From Chrysoporthe austroafricana (lineage: Eukaryota; Ascomycota; Sordariomycetes; Diaporthales; Cryphonectriaceae), in NCBI GenBank assembly GCA_001051155.2, contig JYIP02000006.1, forward strand, positions 310,001 through 374,000: a stretch of DNA of 64,000 nucleotides, in the 5' to 3' direction. Numbering within the stretch: position 1 is the stretch's first letter; the number at the start of each line of letters is the position of its first letter. Both the position numbers and the translations under genes were made by a program. Below, one piece after another: positions 21,751 to 31,446 of the stretch. The notes under the pieces are model-generated. The model had not been told where the DNA came from, did not search any database, and worked only from the letters and a program-made list of their open reading frames with translations.

Positions 21751-24700
21751 ATGGACGCTCCGCCCGCGAACCGGTCCCGGTCTGCCTCGGACACCACCGA
21801 CCCCGTCGACCTGTCTTCCTCGAGCCCCAACTCCCTCCACCGCGCCCTCTATGCCCGTCGTGCGGAGTACACCAGGCCCCATCGCATCCGCGTAAAGGTT
21901 GGTACCTGGAATGTTGCCGCCTGCCCTGGCACGGATAAAGACCTGGCTGCGTGGTTCGCCGACGGGCAGGGCGCCGATGCCAGTCTGGCTGCCCCCGAGC
22001 CCTCCCGAGACTCTACAGCAAACACCCGGCCATCAGGGACCGCCAGCGGCCGGGACTCGGGCTCCCTGCGTGTCCTCGAGGGCGGCAGGATCGGCCTCTA
22101 CGTCCTTGGTCTGCAGGAGGTTGTGTACCTCAACCCCGTCACCCAGTATGTCTACTCCGACGCAGATCCCACAGACAAGTGGCGCCTCGCTCTGGAGGCC
22201 GCCATGCCCAGGGGTTATACCTTCGTCGTCTCAGAGCACATGTCGGGCCTGCTACTCCTGCTCTATGCCTCTCCCGAGGTGGCCCCCAGCATTGGGGGCG
22301 TCAGCACGAGGGCCGTGGCCACGGGCGTGGGGGGCTGGTTCGGAAACAAGGGTGCCACAATCGCCCGCATAGTGCTTGGGGAGGCTACCAAGATGGTCTT
22401 TATCAACTCCCATCTCTCCAGCGGCAGCGATCCCTCCACCGTCGAGCGCCGCTGCTCGGACGCCAGGACAATTGTGGACCGCGCGCGCTTCGACCCTGTC
22501 TCCCGCCCGGGAGATGACCGCCCTGAGCAGCAGGACAGGATTGGCTGCGAGGACTTCGCCTTCTGGTTCGGCGACCTGAACTTCCGCCTCGACGGGATCC
22601 CGGGCGAGGACATACGCCGCCTTCTGACGCTGCATACGACGGGTGAGTACGGCTCGAGCCGGCCGGGTACCGACTGTCTGGACGGCGAAGAGGCCGTCGT
22701 CGTGACGAGGGCTTCCGACGGCACGGATGAGCAGACAGACGATTCCTCTGCAGGGACACAATCCGCCGATCCCAGCAGCGATGGTGACTCCGTCGAACTG
22801 CCCGACCCGGACGACTTTGACCCCGACCCTCACGGGGATCCCTCCTCCCTCCAGGCAACCTTGGACTCGCTGCTCCCACATGACCAGCTGCGACAAGCCG
22901 TCAAGCGACGCAAGATATTTCATGACGGCTGGCGGGAAGGGCCCATCGCTTTCCTGCCGTCGTACAAGTACGACGTGGGCACGGTCGGCGTCTTTGACTC
23001 GAGCGAGAAGAAGAGAGCCCCGAGCTGGTGCGATCGTATCTTGTTTCGGACGAGGGCGGACCGGGAACGACACGAACAGAAGCTCAGGGAAGAGGCAGAC
23101 GCTCGCAGGCGGGATGAGGAGATGAAAGCCCGCGGCATCGACCACGCTGGGGACGATGACGAGGTGCTGTTCGATTACGACCCTGAACATGATGGCGACG
23201 CAGAGCCTTCCGGACAAACGGGGTTAGACTACGACGAGCATGAAGACGCCGGAGATCGCACGGGGCTCGCTCCCGGCAGCGAAGGCAACGCTGCGGACTG
23301 CATAAGGCTCGATGCTTACACTTCCTATCAACGGGTCACGTCTTCTGATCACAAGCCTGTCGCTGCCATCTTCACCCTCGACTTCGACGCTGTGGTACCG
23401 GAACTCAAGGCCGACGTGCACGCCGAGGTGGTCCGAGAGCTTGACCGTGCCGAGAACGAGGGGCGGCCCTCCATCACCATCGTCGCGGAAGGATCACAGT
23501 CCGGCCCCAGCTCGGTTGACTTTGGCAATGTCAGATACCTCGAGCGGCGGACGGCTAACCTGACCCTTGCCAACACAGGCCGGGTGCCAGCCACGCTCAG
23601 CTTCGTCGAGAAGCCGTCAGCCGAGCGTCCGGAGGACAGTGGCTCAAACCATCAGTGGCTAACGACCTCGTTATTGAGGACGGAACTCAGTGGAGTCGAC
23701 GAAGGAGCTATTGATCTGGGAAAGGAGGTCACATTGAACCCTGGCGAAACTGTGTGCGCTGCCATACAAGTCTTAGTCGGCCAAGTGTCGCAGGCCCGGT
23801 TGCTCAACGACGGACGGATGAGTCTGGATGAGGTACTAGTGTTGCGTGTTGCAGATGGCAGAGATTATTTCATCCCCGTGCGAGCGGCCTGGCTTCCCAC
23901 ATGCGTAGGCAGGTCCATTGATGAGCTCATCCGGGTCCCCGACGGCGGCATTAGGGACCTTGTGGCGTCTCTGGCCGAACCGAAGGTGGGTCAACACGCG
24001 GGCGCCATCCCTTATGACCTCGACATCCACCGCTCTGCGCCTAAGGAGTTTTTCAAGTTGATCGAGGCCCTCGAGACCCTCACCGAGCGGGCTATCGCTG
24101 ATGAGCAGATGTTGAGATCCTACACGATACCTCGAGACAAGCATGGATGGCCCTTTGAAGACTGTGTCGCCGATTCTCACGAGCATCTGATCCCTTCCGT
24201 GATCGATGCTCTCGATAACGACCGGCCTATCACTGACGGCTTTCTTCCCGAGACCAACCCATGCCAGCGTCTCGAGGCCGTTGCGGGGGTCCTCCTGCAT
24301 TTCCTGCAAGGCTTGACGGACGGCGTCATCAGCATCCCACTGTGGTCGAAAATCGAACAAGCTCCGATCAGGGCCCTTGGCCAGGCCCCGCCGCCATCAG
24401 CGGCGGGATCTTCCGCAGATACCATCGAAGACGACAAGATGGTAATCCTTGATGTTCTCACGAACGCGCCGAACCACAATATTTGTTTTGTGTTCCTCAC
24501 CGCTACCCTGGCCAAGGTTGTTACAGAGCTTGCCCCTATCCAGAGAGGCGAGATTCAAGCGCTCGGCACAGCGTCTCCAGCCCCCCAGGGAGGGGCGATC
24601 GGGGCGATCGGAGCGCTGGGCCGCAGATCACTGAGCTTCAGGCACAGTTTGACCCTTGGGTCCAGCACGGCTATAGCGTCTTCGGTCACCGACGCCATCG

Positions 24701-24867
24701 CAGCACTGGAGAGGCGGAAAGCAAGGGAAAGGAGAATAGCGCAGATATTTGGTAGTGTCGTCTGCAGGGCACCCGCAACAGTCCGTGAGAAAGACCGGAA
24801 GATCTTGGAGAGCAAGCAGTCCGCGCTGGTCGAGCTGTTCATCCGGAGGCGGGACTCCAATCAGTGA
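21751..24867 (+). CDS. Inositol polyphosphate 5-phosphatase, OCRL/INPP5B type
   Basis: A single exon of 1,038 codons. Residues about 45-540 are the IPPc catalytic domain. Visible motifs are VGTWNVAA at the start, GLQEV, GNKGA, 'FINSHL', FWFGDLNFR at about 270, PSWCDRIL at about 425 and SSDHKPV at about 531. These include the metal-binding Asn/Glu and catalytic Asp/His of the family. Acidic inserts lie at about 310-370 and 460-520. The rest resembles the ASH and RhoGAP-like C-terminus of OCRL/INPP5B (ASH about 560-720; helical domain about 730-1038). The family removes the 5-phosphate from PI(4,5)P2 and related lipids on endosomal and plasma membranes. The RhoGAP-like part in this family is usually catalytically inactive and binds GTPases. 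The ATG has good context after a CT-rich leader. Confidence 0.93.
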   Translation: MDAPPANRSRSASDTTDPVDLSSSSPNSLHRALYARRAEYTRPHRIRVKVGTWNVAACPGTDKDLAAWFADGQGADASLAAPEPSRDSTANTRPSGTASGRDSGSLRVLEGGRIGLYVLGLQEVVYLNPVTQYVYSDADPTDKWRLALEAAMPRGYTFVVSEHMSGLLLLLYASPEVAPSIGGVSTRAVATGVGGWFGNKGATIARIVLGEATKMVFINSHLSSGSDPSTVERRCSDARTIVDRARFDPVSRPGDDRPEQQDRIGCEDFAFWFGDLNFRLDGIPGEDIRRLLTLHTTGEYGSSRPGTDCLDGEEAVVVTRASDGTDEQTDDSSAGTQSADPSSDGDSVELPDPDDFDPDPHGDPSSLQATLDSLLPHDQLRQAVKRRKIFHDGWREGPIAFLPSYKYDVGTVGVFDSSEKKRAPSWCDRILFRTRADRERHEQKLREEADARRRDEEMKARGIDHAGDDDEVLFDYDPEHDGDAEPSGQTGLDYDEHEDAGDRTGLAPGSEGNAADCIRLDAYTSYQRVTSSDHKPVAAIFTLDFDAVVPELKADVHAEVVRELDRAENEGRPSITIVAEGSQSGPSSVDFGNVRYLERRTANLTLANTGRVPATLSFVEKPSAERPEDSGSNHQWLTTSLLRTELSGVDEGAIDLGKEVTLNPGETVCAAIQVLVGQVSQARLLNDGRMSLDEVLVLRVADGRDYFIPVRAAWLPTCVGRSIDELIRVPDGGIRDLVASLAEPKVGQHAGAIPYDLDIHRSAPKEFFKLIEALETLTERAIADEQMLRSYTIPRDKHGWPFEDCVADSHEHLIPSVIDALDNDRPITDGFLPETNPCQRLEAVAGVLLHFLQGLTDGVISIPLWSKIEQAPIRALGQAPPPSAAGSSADTIEDDKMVILDVLTNAPNHNICFVFLTATLAKVVTELAPIQRGEIQALGTASPAPQGGAIGAIGALGRRSLSFRHSLTLGSSTAIASSVTDAIAALERRKARERRIAQIFGSVVCRAPATVREKDRKILESKQSALVELFIRRRDSNQ

Positions 24868-25982
24868 AAGCAAACGATTCGGTACCCTACAAACCCTCAT
24901 GAATCTCCATGGAGTCAGGATATGGTCGAACAATACCCCATCTAGATAGCATATGTTCAACATGGTTTCTTGGCCTGAATAGGGTTCTATCAGCATTGCT
25001 TGTTCCCAGGTATCCCCAGCCCGTGCTGGCCTACATCCTTGTGCTTCTCCCTCTGCACAGGATTCTATCCTATGGAATCGAACTACCCAGGTGAACTGCT
25101 GTCAGACAAGGATACATCTCATCCTTTTTTTTCTTTCTTTTTTTTCTTTTTTTTTTGTTGGGGTGGGGGGCTGGGTCTGAACGGCTTCCTGTTGCCAGAG
25201 TTTGTGTTTCACACAGCTCCCATCCCCATCTCCAAACTACACATTGGGGGTCATCCTCCTGCTTGTTCAGCATCTCCAAGGCAGGATGTGCAAGCTTTCC
25301 CTCCTATGGTGTTTGATTCACATAGGCTGAATGGAATTGGCCCCTTCTGTAGAGCAGGACAGGAGAAAATTCGGGCGAGGGCTGCATCCGGGCAGATCTT
25401 CTCGTCACTGTGACTGTGATGGTCACTGTTGTTCAGGTACATCACATGAATCCTATGATTGGCACCGCCCGATAATAAATGGCACATGCCATCGGCGAGA
25501 TGAAGCTAGAGGAGGCTAGAGGAAACAAGGGGAAGCAAGAGGAAACAAGAGGAAGCGAGGGGAAGGTTCGAAAGGCCCCTCATCCCCGGCAAGGCTCCGT
25601 ATCTTTCTCTTCATGGACAGCAAGTAAGCATAGCTTTTTTTCCGCCCAGCTGCGACTCTGATGACCACTCCGCTTTCCAAATCACGTCCTTCTCTCCTCT
25701 TCCATCCTCATCTACTCTTCCAGGTCAGCATCTGAGCTCCCTTCCTCTCCTCTTACCCCCTCTCCCTTCCCTCACTTTCTTGACATGTTACCTTTCTCCC
25801 CGCCCAAGGCACCAGCTATCTCCCATTGATATCCTCACCAGCTGCCAATAGCACAACCACGAAAAGGAGACAACGTCAACCCCTTGCGCTCATGCTGAGC
25901 CTGCAGCAGTGTAGCAACAGCTCCATCAGTCTGCCCTCCCATCCCTTACCTGGTCACTGCTTTCAATATTGATGTGATCGAG
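24868..25982. promoter_or_regulatory. Intergenic region, 5-phosphatase to the acidic protein gene
   Basis: Contains a T-rich run at 25121-25160, a purine run of AGGAAAC/AGGAAGC-type repeats at about 25510-25565 and long CT-rich tracts at 25670-25800. The last are typical of filamentous fungal promoters and leaders. A leader intron is possible but not placed. Confidence 0.45.
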
Positions 25983-27494
25983 ATGGATACACAGTCCACC
26001 ACAGCTGGGATGATGCCCACTGGAGGCTCTAGCGAAGAGCACGCCATCAACGCCTGGATTTCACATGACAAGATGCAGGTCGCCCCAGCCATGGCTCCTT
26101 CAGTCACCTCTCCATCAGTCCCTTCTGCATCAGCAACGGCCTCAAAGCATTCCATCACAGCCAGGAAGGCCATGCTGGGCTCAGCAAGAAGATCCCGGTC
26201 CGCCCTTCGAGCATCCAAGGTCAACAATATCCTAAACAGCTTCGACGAAGACGTGGCGAAGGAAATTTACAGACAAGCTAAAGTTCAAGCAAATTTTGAG
26301 CTAAAAGAGGAGGCAAGGGATAAGGAGATGGAGAGGATGAGGCAGCAGTACCAGCTTCAGATGGCTGAAGAGGCTGCACGTCAGAATGTAACATCGTGGG
26401 ACAGTGTGCTGCAGAACGAGGAAGCAGCCCAGCCCTGGGGTCCTGAAAATAATGAATACGGTTCAGAATTCGCTCTCGAGGAAGACACAGAGAGCCGTGA
26501 AGAAGATTGGACCTCAGAAGAGGACTCCGTGGTCTGGGACGACTATGACGACTACGATGGGCAGGACGACGAACGTGTCTCGATTCCAGAGTCTGAGCCG
26601 GATCTAGACGACCAATTCTCCTCAAAGGATGAGAGTGACTACACCACCACCACCGTTCTTAGCGAAGCGGTAGCCCAGGATGAAAATGCGGATCACAGCG
26701 CCACGCAGCAGGATGAGGGAGAGGATGTTGGCTCTGGCGCATGCAGCACGGCCCTAGATCCTGGCTCCAGTAAACGCGGTCCAGAAGGTGGTCAGATTTA
26801 CACAACAAGCGACAACCAGACCTCAGCTGGAGGGGAGGACGGAAATCATGACGAAGCTGGTGACGATGACGAGTTTCTATGTTGCTCAAGCCGAGGCCCA
26901 TCTCATCCCACCAGAGGCAACAGTGGCAAGATTATCGCCGAACCCGGCGCTCAGTCGCCTACGCCGGCTGTCTCGGGTCCGTGTAATGGCGATGCACCGA
27001 CCACGGAGAAGGCTTGGAACAGAATCGCTCGACTCTTGCTGGACAGGCACTGGAACAGCCTACACGACGCGATGACTGTCAGTATGAAGAGGATCCAGCA
27101 ACTCCGTAACGCGAGGTCTGACGACGCCACCAACCACCGACGACTTCGGTCTGCAGAAGTACGTGAGGCAGAAGAGCAGGCCTGGAGAGAGAGTCGGGAC
27201 ACTATCTATAACGTCATCAGGCCGTTGGAGGCGCCTGCGGCCTGCAAAGACCTGGTTCCGGAACGTCATCAACGCCTGAGATGCTCCTGCGGCGACGGTG
27301 AGAGCGGTGAGATGCCCAGTATGGCTTCTCAATGCCCTTGGAACCGGCAGTGGAAGGCACCTCGGAAGTGTCCGTGTGGGATCTCGGGGTGCGAACGGAG
27401 GCACTCAAGCCTACGCCTAACCGTGACGCCAGACGACTTGCAGCCTGATGGCGGAACGGCCGCTGAGTCCATGCCTGGACCGGGGTCAGCTTAA
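25983..27494 (+). CDS. Acidic, low-complexity protein of unknown function
   Basis: One open exon of 503 codons from the ATG at 25983 (an upstream in-frame GTG is not a credible start). Residues 1-75 are Ser/Thr/Ala-rich. Residues about 85-140 form a charged predicted coiled coil (DEDVAKEIYRQAK, EEARDKEMERMRQQYQ). Residues about 150-300 are strongly acidic (DDYDDYDGQDDE). Residues about 340-415 hold another helical region with Arg-rich turns. The C-terminus has a cysteine cluster (RCSCGDGE, KCPCGISGCERR) that could bind zinc. No domain is recognised. The length of the frame and the switch from acidic to Cys/Arg-rich suggest a real protein, perhaps nuclear, but this is inference. Confidence 0.65.
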   Translation: MDTQSTTAGMMPTGGSSEEHAINAWISHDKMQVAPAMAPSVTSPSVPSASATASKHSITARKAMLGSARRSRSALRASKVNNILNSFDEDVAKEIYRQAKVQANFELKEEARDKEMERMRQQYQLQMAEEAARQNVTSWDSVLQNEEAAQPWGPENNEYGSEFALEEDTESREEDWTSEEDSVVWDDYDDYDGQDDERVSIPESEPDLDDQFSSKDESDYTTTTVLSEAVAQDENADHSATQQDEGEDVGSGACSTALDPGSSKRGPEGGQIYTTSDNQTSAGGEDGNHDEAGDDDEFLCCSSRGPSHPTRGNSGKIIAEPGAQSPTPAVSGPCNGDAPTTEKAWNRIARLLLDRHWNSLHDAMTVSMKRIQQLRNARSDDATNHRRLRSAEVREAEEQAWRESRDTIYNVIRPLEAPAACKDLVPERHQRLRCSCGDGESGEMPSMASQCPWNRQWKAPRKCPCGISGCERRHSSLRLTVTPDDLQPDGGTAAESMPGPGSA

Positions 27495-27973
27495 GCTGAA
27501 TGCGATAATCAGCGGAGGTACTAGGTCCTGTGGGCTCACAATGCGTTTGAGCTTAGAACATTTGCCTACTCGAGGCGCTGAACAAGGGCTACGGCAAGCT
27601 TTGGGATGCATTGCTGGTAGTTGGATGCAAGATCGCAAGCTATGGGCGTGGAAAGGCAGCGGGTTGGGCATTATTGGAGTAATTACTTGTACGAATATGG
27701 GTCGTTCTTTTGCAGTGCTTCTTCTTGCATCTTCGTAGGCTTGCCACAGCCAATTACGAAATTCATTAAGCCTCAAGGCGCCGTCCAAGGTATGCCCAAC
27801 AGACAAGGACGTAGGGCCAGGGCAATCAATCCAACTACTTCTAACACTTTTTGATACGCCGTCGTAATCGCATGACGATTGCCTAGGAGCGTCAGGCATG
27901 AGCTGAGCTCTGTCGCTCGCGAGTCACCAGATTGAGGGAAAAGTCAAGTATTGATCCTGCATTGCTTCACACT
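27495..27973. other. Spacer before the cupin gene
   Basis: Mostly the 3' flanks of two convergent genes. The - strand is open from an ATG at 27899 to 27486, overlapping the end of the upstream gene by a few bases. The deduced sequence has no recognisable features, so I do not call it. Confidence 0.4.
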
Positions 27974-28561
27974 TCAAACCTCTAAGACCGGACCCTGATC
28001 GCCAAATATGGGGTCTCTTTGAAACCATGACAGCCCTCCGATGCCCTTCACCTTTTCGTCCTCACCAACCTTTCCATAACACATGTCCCAATCAAACCCC
28101 TTCGGATAACTGCCGACCATCTCGAAACCGTGGCTTCCACTCATGTCCTGCAGCAGGCGGTGTGCTATACCGGCGGGTAAGATCATGACATCCCCGGCCT
28201 GGACCGTGGGCTCGACTCTGTCGGGATTCTCCTCGCCGCCGAAGCAAAGTCTGGCCCGCCCAGAAGTGACACAGAGAACTTCGTGGGTCGTGCTATGGAA
28301 GTGTGTAGTAGGAAACATAGAGTATCTCCACTGGGGCGTCACAACACCTATAGACGTCAGGTGAGCCTCGACAGCAGACGCGGAGAGCTTATATCTGCTG
28401 CTGCTTCGACTGCTAGATCCATCGTCGCCCTCATAGACACAGTGATAAATGAGGAGCGGTTTGTTGAGAACGCTGCTATTTGGAAGACGGCCGTGGGCTG
28501 GTACATAGTGCTTGCTTACGCGAAGCGTCGAAAGCGGGGTGACAAATATGTTGGGGGACAT
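27974..28561 (-). CDS. Small cupin-fold protein (YjlB-like)
   Basis: A single-exon protein of 195 codons starting at an ATG (28561-28559). The central part carries the cupin core: a first metal-binding motif HFHSTTHEVL with downstream Gly (about residues 95-120), and a second motif in 'GDVMILPAGIAHRL' (about 138-152). The preceding 'YEGDD...' and the C-terminal 'KGFDWDMCYGK' and 'PIFGDQGPVLEV' match the small YjlB-type cupins found in bacteria and fungi. These usually bind a divalent metal through the His/Glu set, all visible here; their reactions are mostly unknown. There are no targeting signals, so it is probably cytosolic. Its neighbours give no pathway hint. Confidence 0.85.
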   Translation of the reverse strand: MSPNIFVTPLSTLRVSKHYVPAHGRLPNSSVLNKPLLIYHCVYEGDDGSSSRSSSRYKLSASAVEAHLTSIGVVTPQWRYSMFPTTHFHSTTHEVLCVTSGRARLCFGGEENPDRVEPTVQAGDVMILPAGIAHRLLQDMSGSHGFEMVGSYPKGFDWDMCYGKVGEDEKVKGIGGLSWFQRDPIFGDQGPVLEV

Positions 28562-31446
28562 GTTCCACCTCTGGAGTTTCTGTTTCTTTGTGCTTTGAGT
28601 CCCTTCCTACTCCCGGCGAGATTCATGGGAAGAAATGTTTTACATTGCTGGGAACAAGAGCGTCATGAAGCGCCCATGACCGGAGCTGCTGCGACGCTTC
28701 ACCCGGGCAGTCTTTAGCCGAACTGTGTACCATTACGTCATGGGAAAATGCTAGGCTTTCCGTTCACAAGTCGACAATGACAAACTCAATATCATAGCTA
28801 AAAGGATGGAAATCGCAGTACTTTGTCCATGCACTGAGACGGGCGGAAGACCTATAGCAGGCAATCCGAGATCTCCTTCCAAGCTCTTTATGAGTCTTAA
28901 ACTTAGAGCTTGATATTATTGCCAATTCTTCTCACCGATAATATATCTCTTATTCCATGGTCAAGACGCGGCTGCGTTGGTGGTGAGAGCTGCAAGGTCA
29001 CATATATTCTATGCTTCATTTTGTACAAGAAGATGGCAAGCAACCTATTTGCCTGGTCAGCCATCTCGAGAGTCACTCAGGCAGACGGAAACTGAGAGAG
29101 TAGATGACGTACTCCCTGGGGCATGGCATTAGATTCTGCAAACCTAAGTGTCGGCCGGGTTCTGCATTCCATTTCAATCTTTGCGCCACTAGGCCATTTG
29201 GTAATGGTCTTTAAGCGGAGGTTGATGTCGACGAGAGATGGATGTGTCTTGAAATGCCCATCCCTCGTGCAGGCGTACGACAGCAGAACTAGAAGAGGGG
29301 ACGCGGAACGAGATTGTGTACGGAGCCTCGGACTACAGTATCGTATGCTAATTATAGTAATTTTATGGTAACGAGCCTCACTGAAGGCCAAGGTTGAAGA
29401 CTCTCAAGCCATCCGCTACAAGTTTCAGAATGCGGACCTTCGCCTCAGCGTTATCAACGTCGCTGGAAAGGCTTCGGCCTATAGCACGGATGATGCTGCT
29501 CTGATTCACGTCGACTCAGCATGTTGTCATATTATGTTGCCAAACAGGATACCTTCGTCGCATTCCACCTGGATCTTTGTCTCTGCCACAGTCGCAAATA
29601 TCCAAAAAGACTTCGATCTGCATTTCTAATGTGCCAACTGTGGTACTCCCTAATTAATCTATCTATCGTTTCTATAGGGCTGGTGATCCTCTTCTGCGGC
29701 CAGTGATCCCGAACTATGTGCTTCTTCCTGACGAAGCCTGATGTGTTTGGCTTAGTTTCCCACGCCGAGGAACAAAGTCATCACCTATCTCCAGCATAGG
29801 GTGAAGCACCGCTGTGCCGGTGTCGAGTCCCGGACCACTCAGGGGCTAATCAGACAAAATCATCTTAATTCAAGATCGACTGCATCTTCGATCCTGTTCC
29901 CGGAGTGTTACACGGATCTTGTATGCGACTCATGATCCAGACCCACGTCGGTTCCGCCCCTAGCTCTGGGAAACAGCAATGCGCACGGGCGAGGCCGAGA
30001 TCAATGTCACCCACATCAGATCATCATGTTACATGTCTCCTCAACTCGCATCTCACGGTGGAACTTGCTTGGGCAGAGGGTCTACCACGTCGCAAATACA
30101 CCATCGTTTAGGCACCAAGCCCGAAAGCAACCTCGGCCCAAATGTCCATCTCAATCCTTGCGTTCGGAGCATATCCCACACTACCATTTCCATGTAGCAA
30201 TAGTACGGTGATACTCCGTAATTGCACCACCGATAGCCACAGCCTGAGACCTCGCGCGACGTTGCTTACTTACCCTCTTCGCCTCATGTCTTGGCTCATC
30301 TCCAGGACTTCGAGATCTCCTGCTGCCAAAAAGAAGAAGAAGCAGAAAGGAAACGGCAATATACATACCAGTCACACGCAGGTACGCAAGGACGCAAATT
30401 TCAACCCCCGTCTGTCAGGACAGGATATCCTTGTACAATAATTATCTGGCTGGGGGCAGCGGCAATAAGACTGTCCATAATTCGCCCGGCCTGCTAAGGT
30501 TTGAGGAGTCTAAGTCCGCAAGCTGGGCTGTATGTGAGACCAGGCCGGACTGCACATTCCGGCACGAGACCACGGTTCCCACTCGACCTGGTTTGCTTCC
30601 GCTGCGACCGTATCCTTACTGAGCACTGAGGACAGCTGGGTACACGATAAATCCATCTTGATTTCGCCGATTTCTGGACATGGGTTGCCGGCAAGCTAAA
30701 GGTATTACAACGGACGCTATACCGGGCCGCCGCCTCCACTTAGATAGTGCTCCGGATACATAAGCATGCTATAATTTCTTGACTGCGAGCCTGGCAGCCA
30801 ATCAACACGCGTCAACCCGATCCTGATTAGGGAGGCCAAGATGGCCGCAAGGACGCAGGGCCCATGATTGTTATTGCCAGGCACAGAACGTCGAGTCATC
30901 TGCGCAGAGGCCTGCCCAGCCCCAGCTAAACTCCTCCAGCCCCGCAAGAGATCGGCCCAGGAGACACAAGCACGGCTGATGAGAGACCTCAGGCCGAGGA
31001 GGGCTCGGAACTCGCACCGGCTTCCGCATCACCCCCGATCGATCTCGAGATCCGTACATGACGCTTGGGGGTCTGCAATCTCGGCTCCCCCTCCAGTCGG
31101 GATCATCAGCCAGGCACGGCAGGGCATCCATGATGGCATCTCACTGCTCGTGGAGTTCTCTCCTCCGACAGATCGCTTGCAGGTGCTGTCTGAGAAGGCC
31201 AGGGTTCGCCTGGTGGAGCGCGGCAAGGATGGAAATTTCCCCAGGCGCAAATCTTGGCTCACCAAGGGGGGGCGATGGCGACTTGAGAATGGCGCGGACC
31301 ATTCGCGCTAGGATTTAGAGGGGCGCATAGAACCCGGGAGACAGTTCATCCATCACGACCTCTGAGCCATCCAGCTACCGTCTGAACATCCAGGGCGAGT
31401 AGCCGTCGTCGTCGACCCCGCGTCCAGGCGGCGCACCCTGTCCGTC
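28562..31446. promoter_or_regulatory. Long intergenic region upstream of the RGS-LOV gene
   Basis: About 2.9 kb without a supported gene. The + strand at about 29390-29629 reads an open, protein-like stretch (KVEDSQAIRYKFQNADLRLS, then a Cys/His part) that may be an orphan exon or remnant, with no ATG or clear splice partners. The last 500 bp, rich in C and G, are the probable promoter and leader of the photoreceptor gene. Other open frames here look random. Confidence 0.4.

Noticed and set aside
27486..27899. - strand ATG-started frame of 137 codons between the acidic protein and the cupin gene
   Set aside because: Overlaps the 3' end of the upstream gene and has no recognisable feature.
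29750..29842. tRNA-like B-box (GTCGAGTCCC) near 29820
   Set aside because: No matching A-box, acceptor stem or cloverleaf could be drawn.
30868..31311. + strand open frame of 147 codons before the RGS-LOV gene
   Set aside because: Arg/Ser/Pro-rich with no domain; it lies in the probable promoter/leader of the photoreceptor gene.
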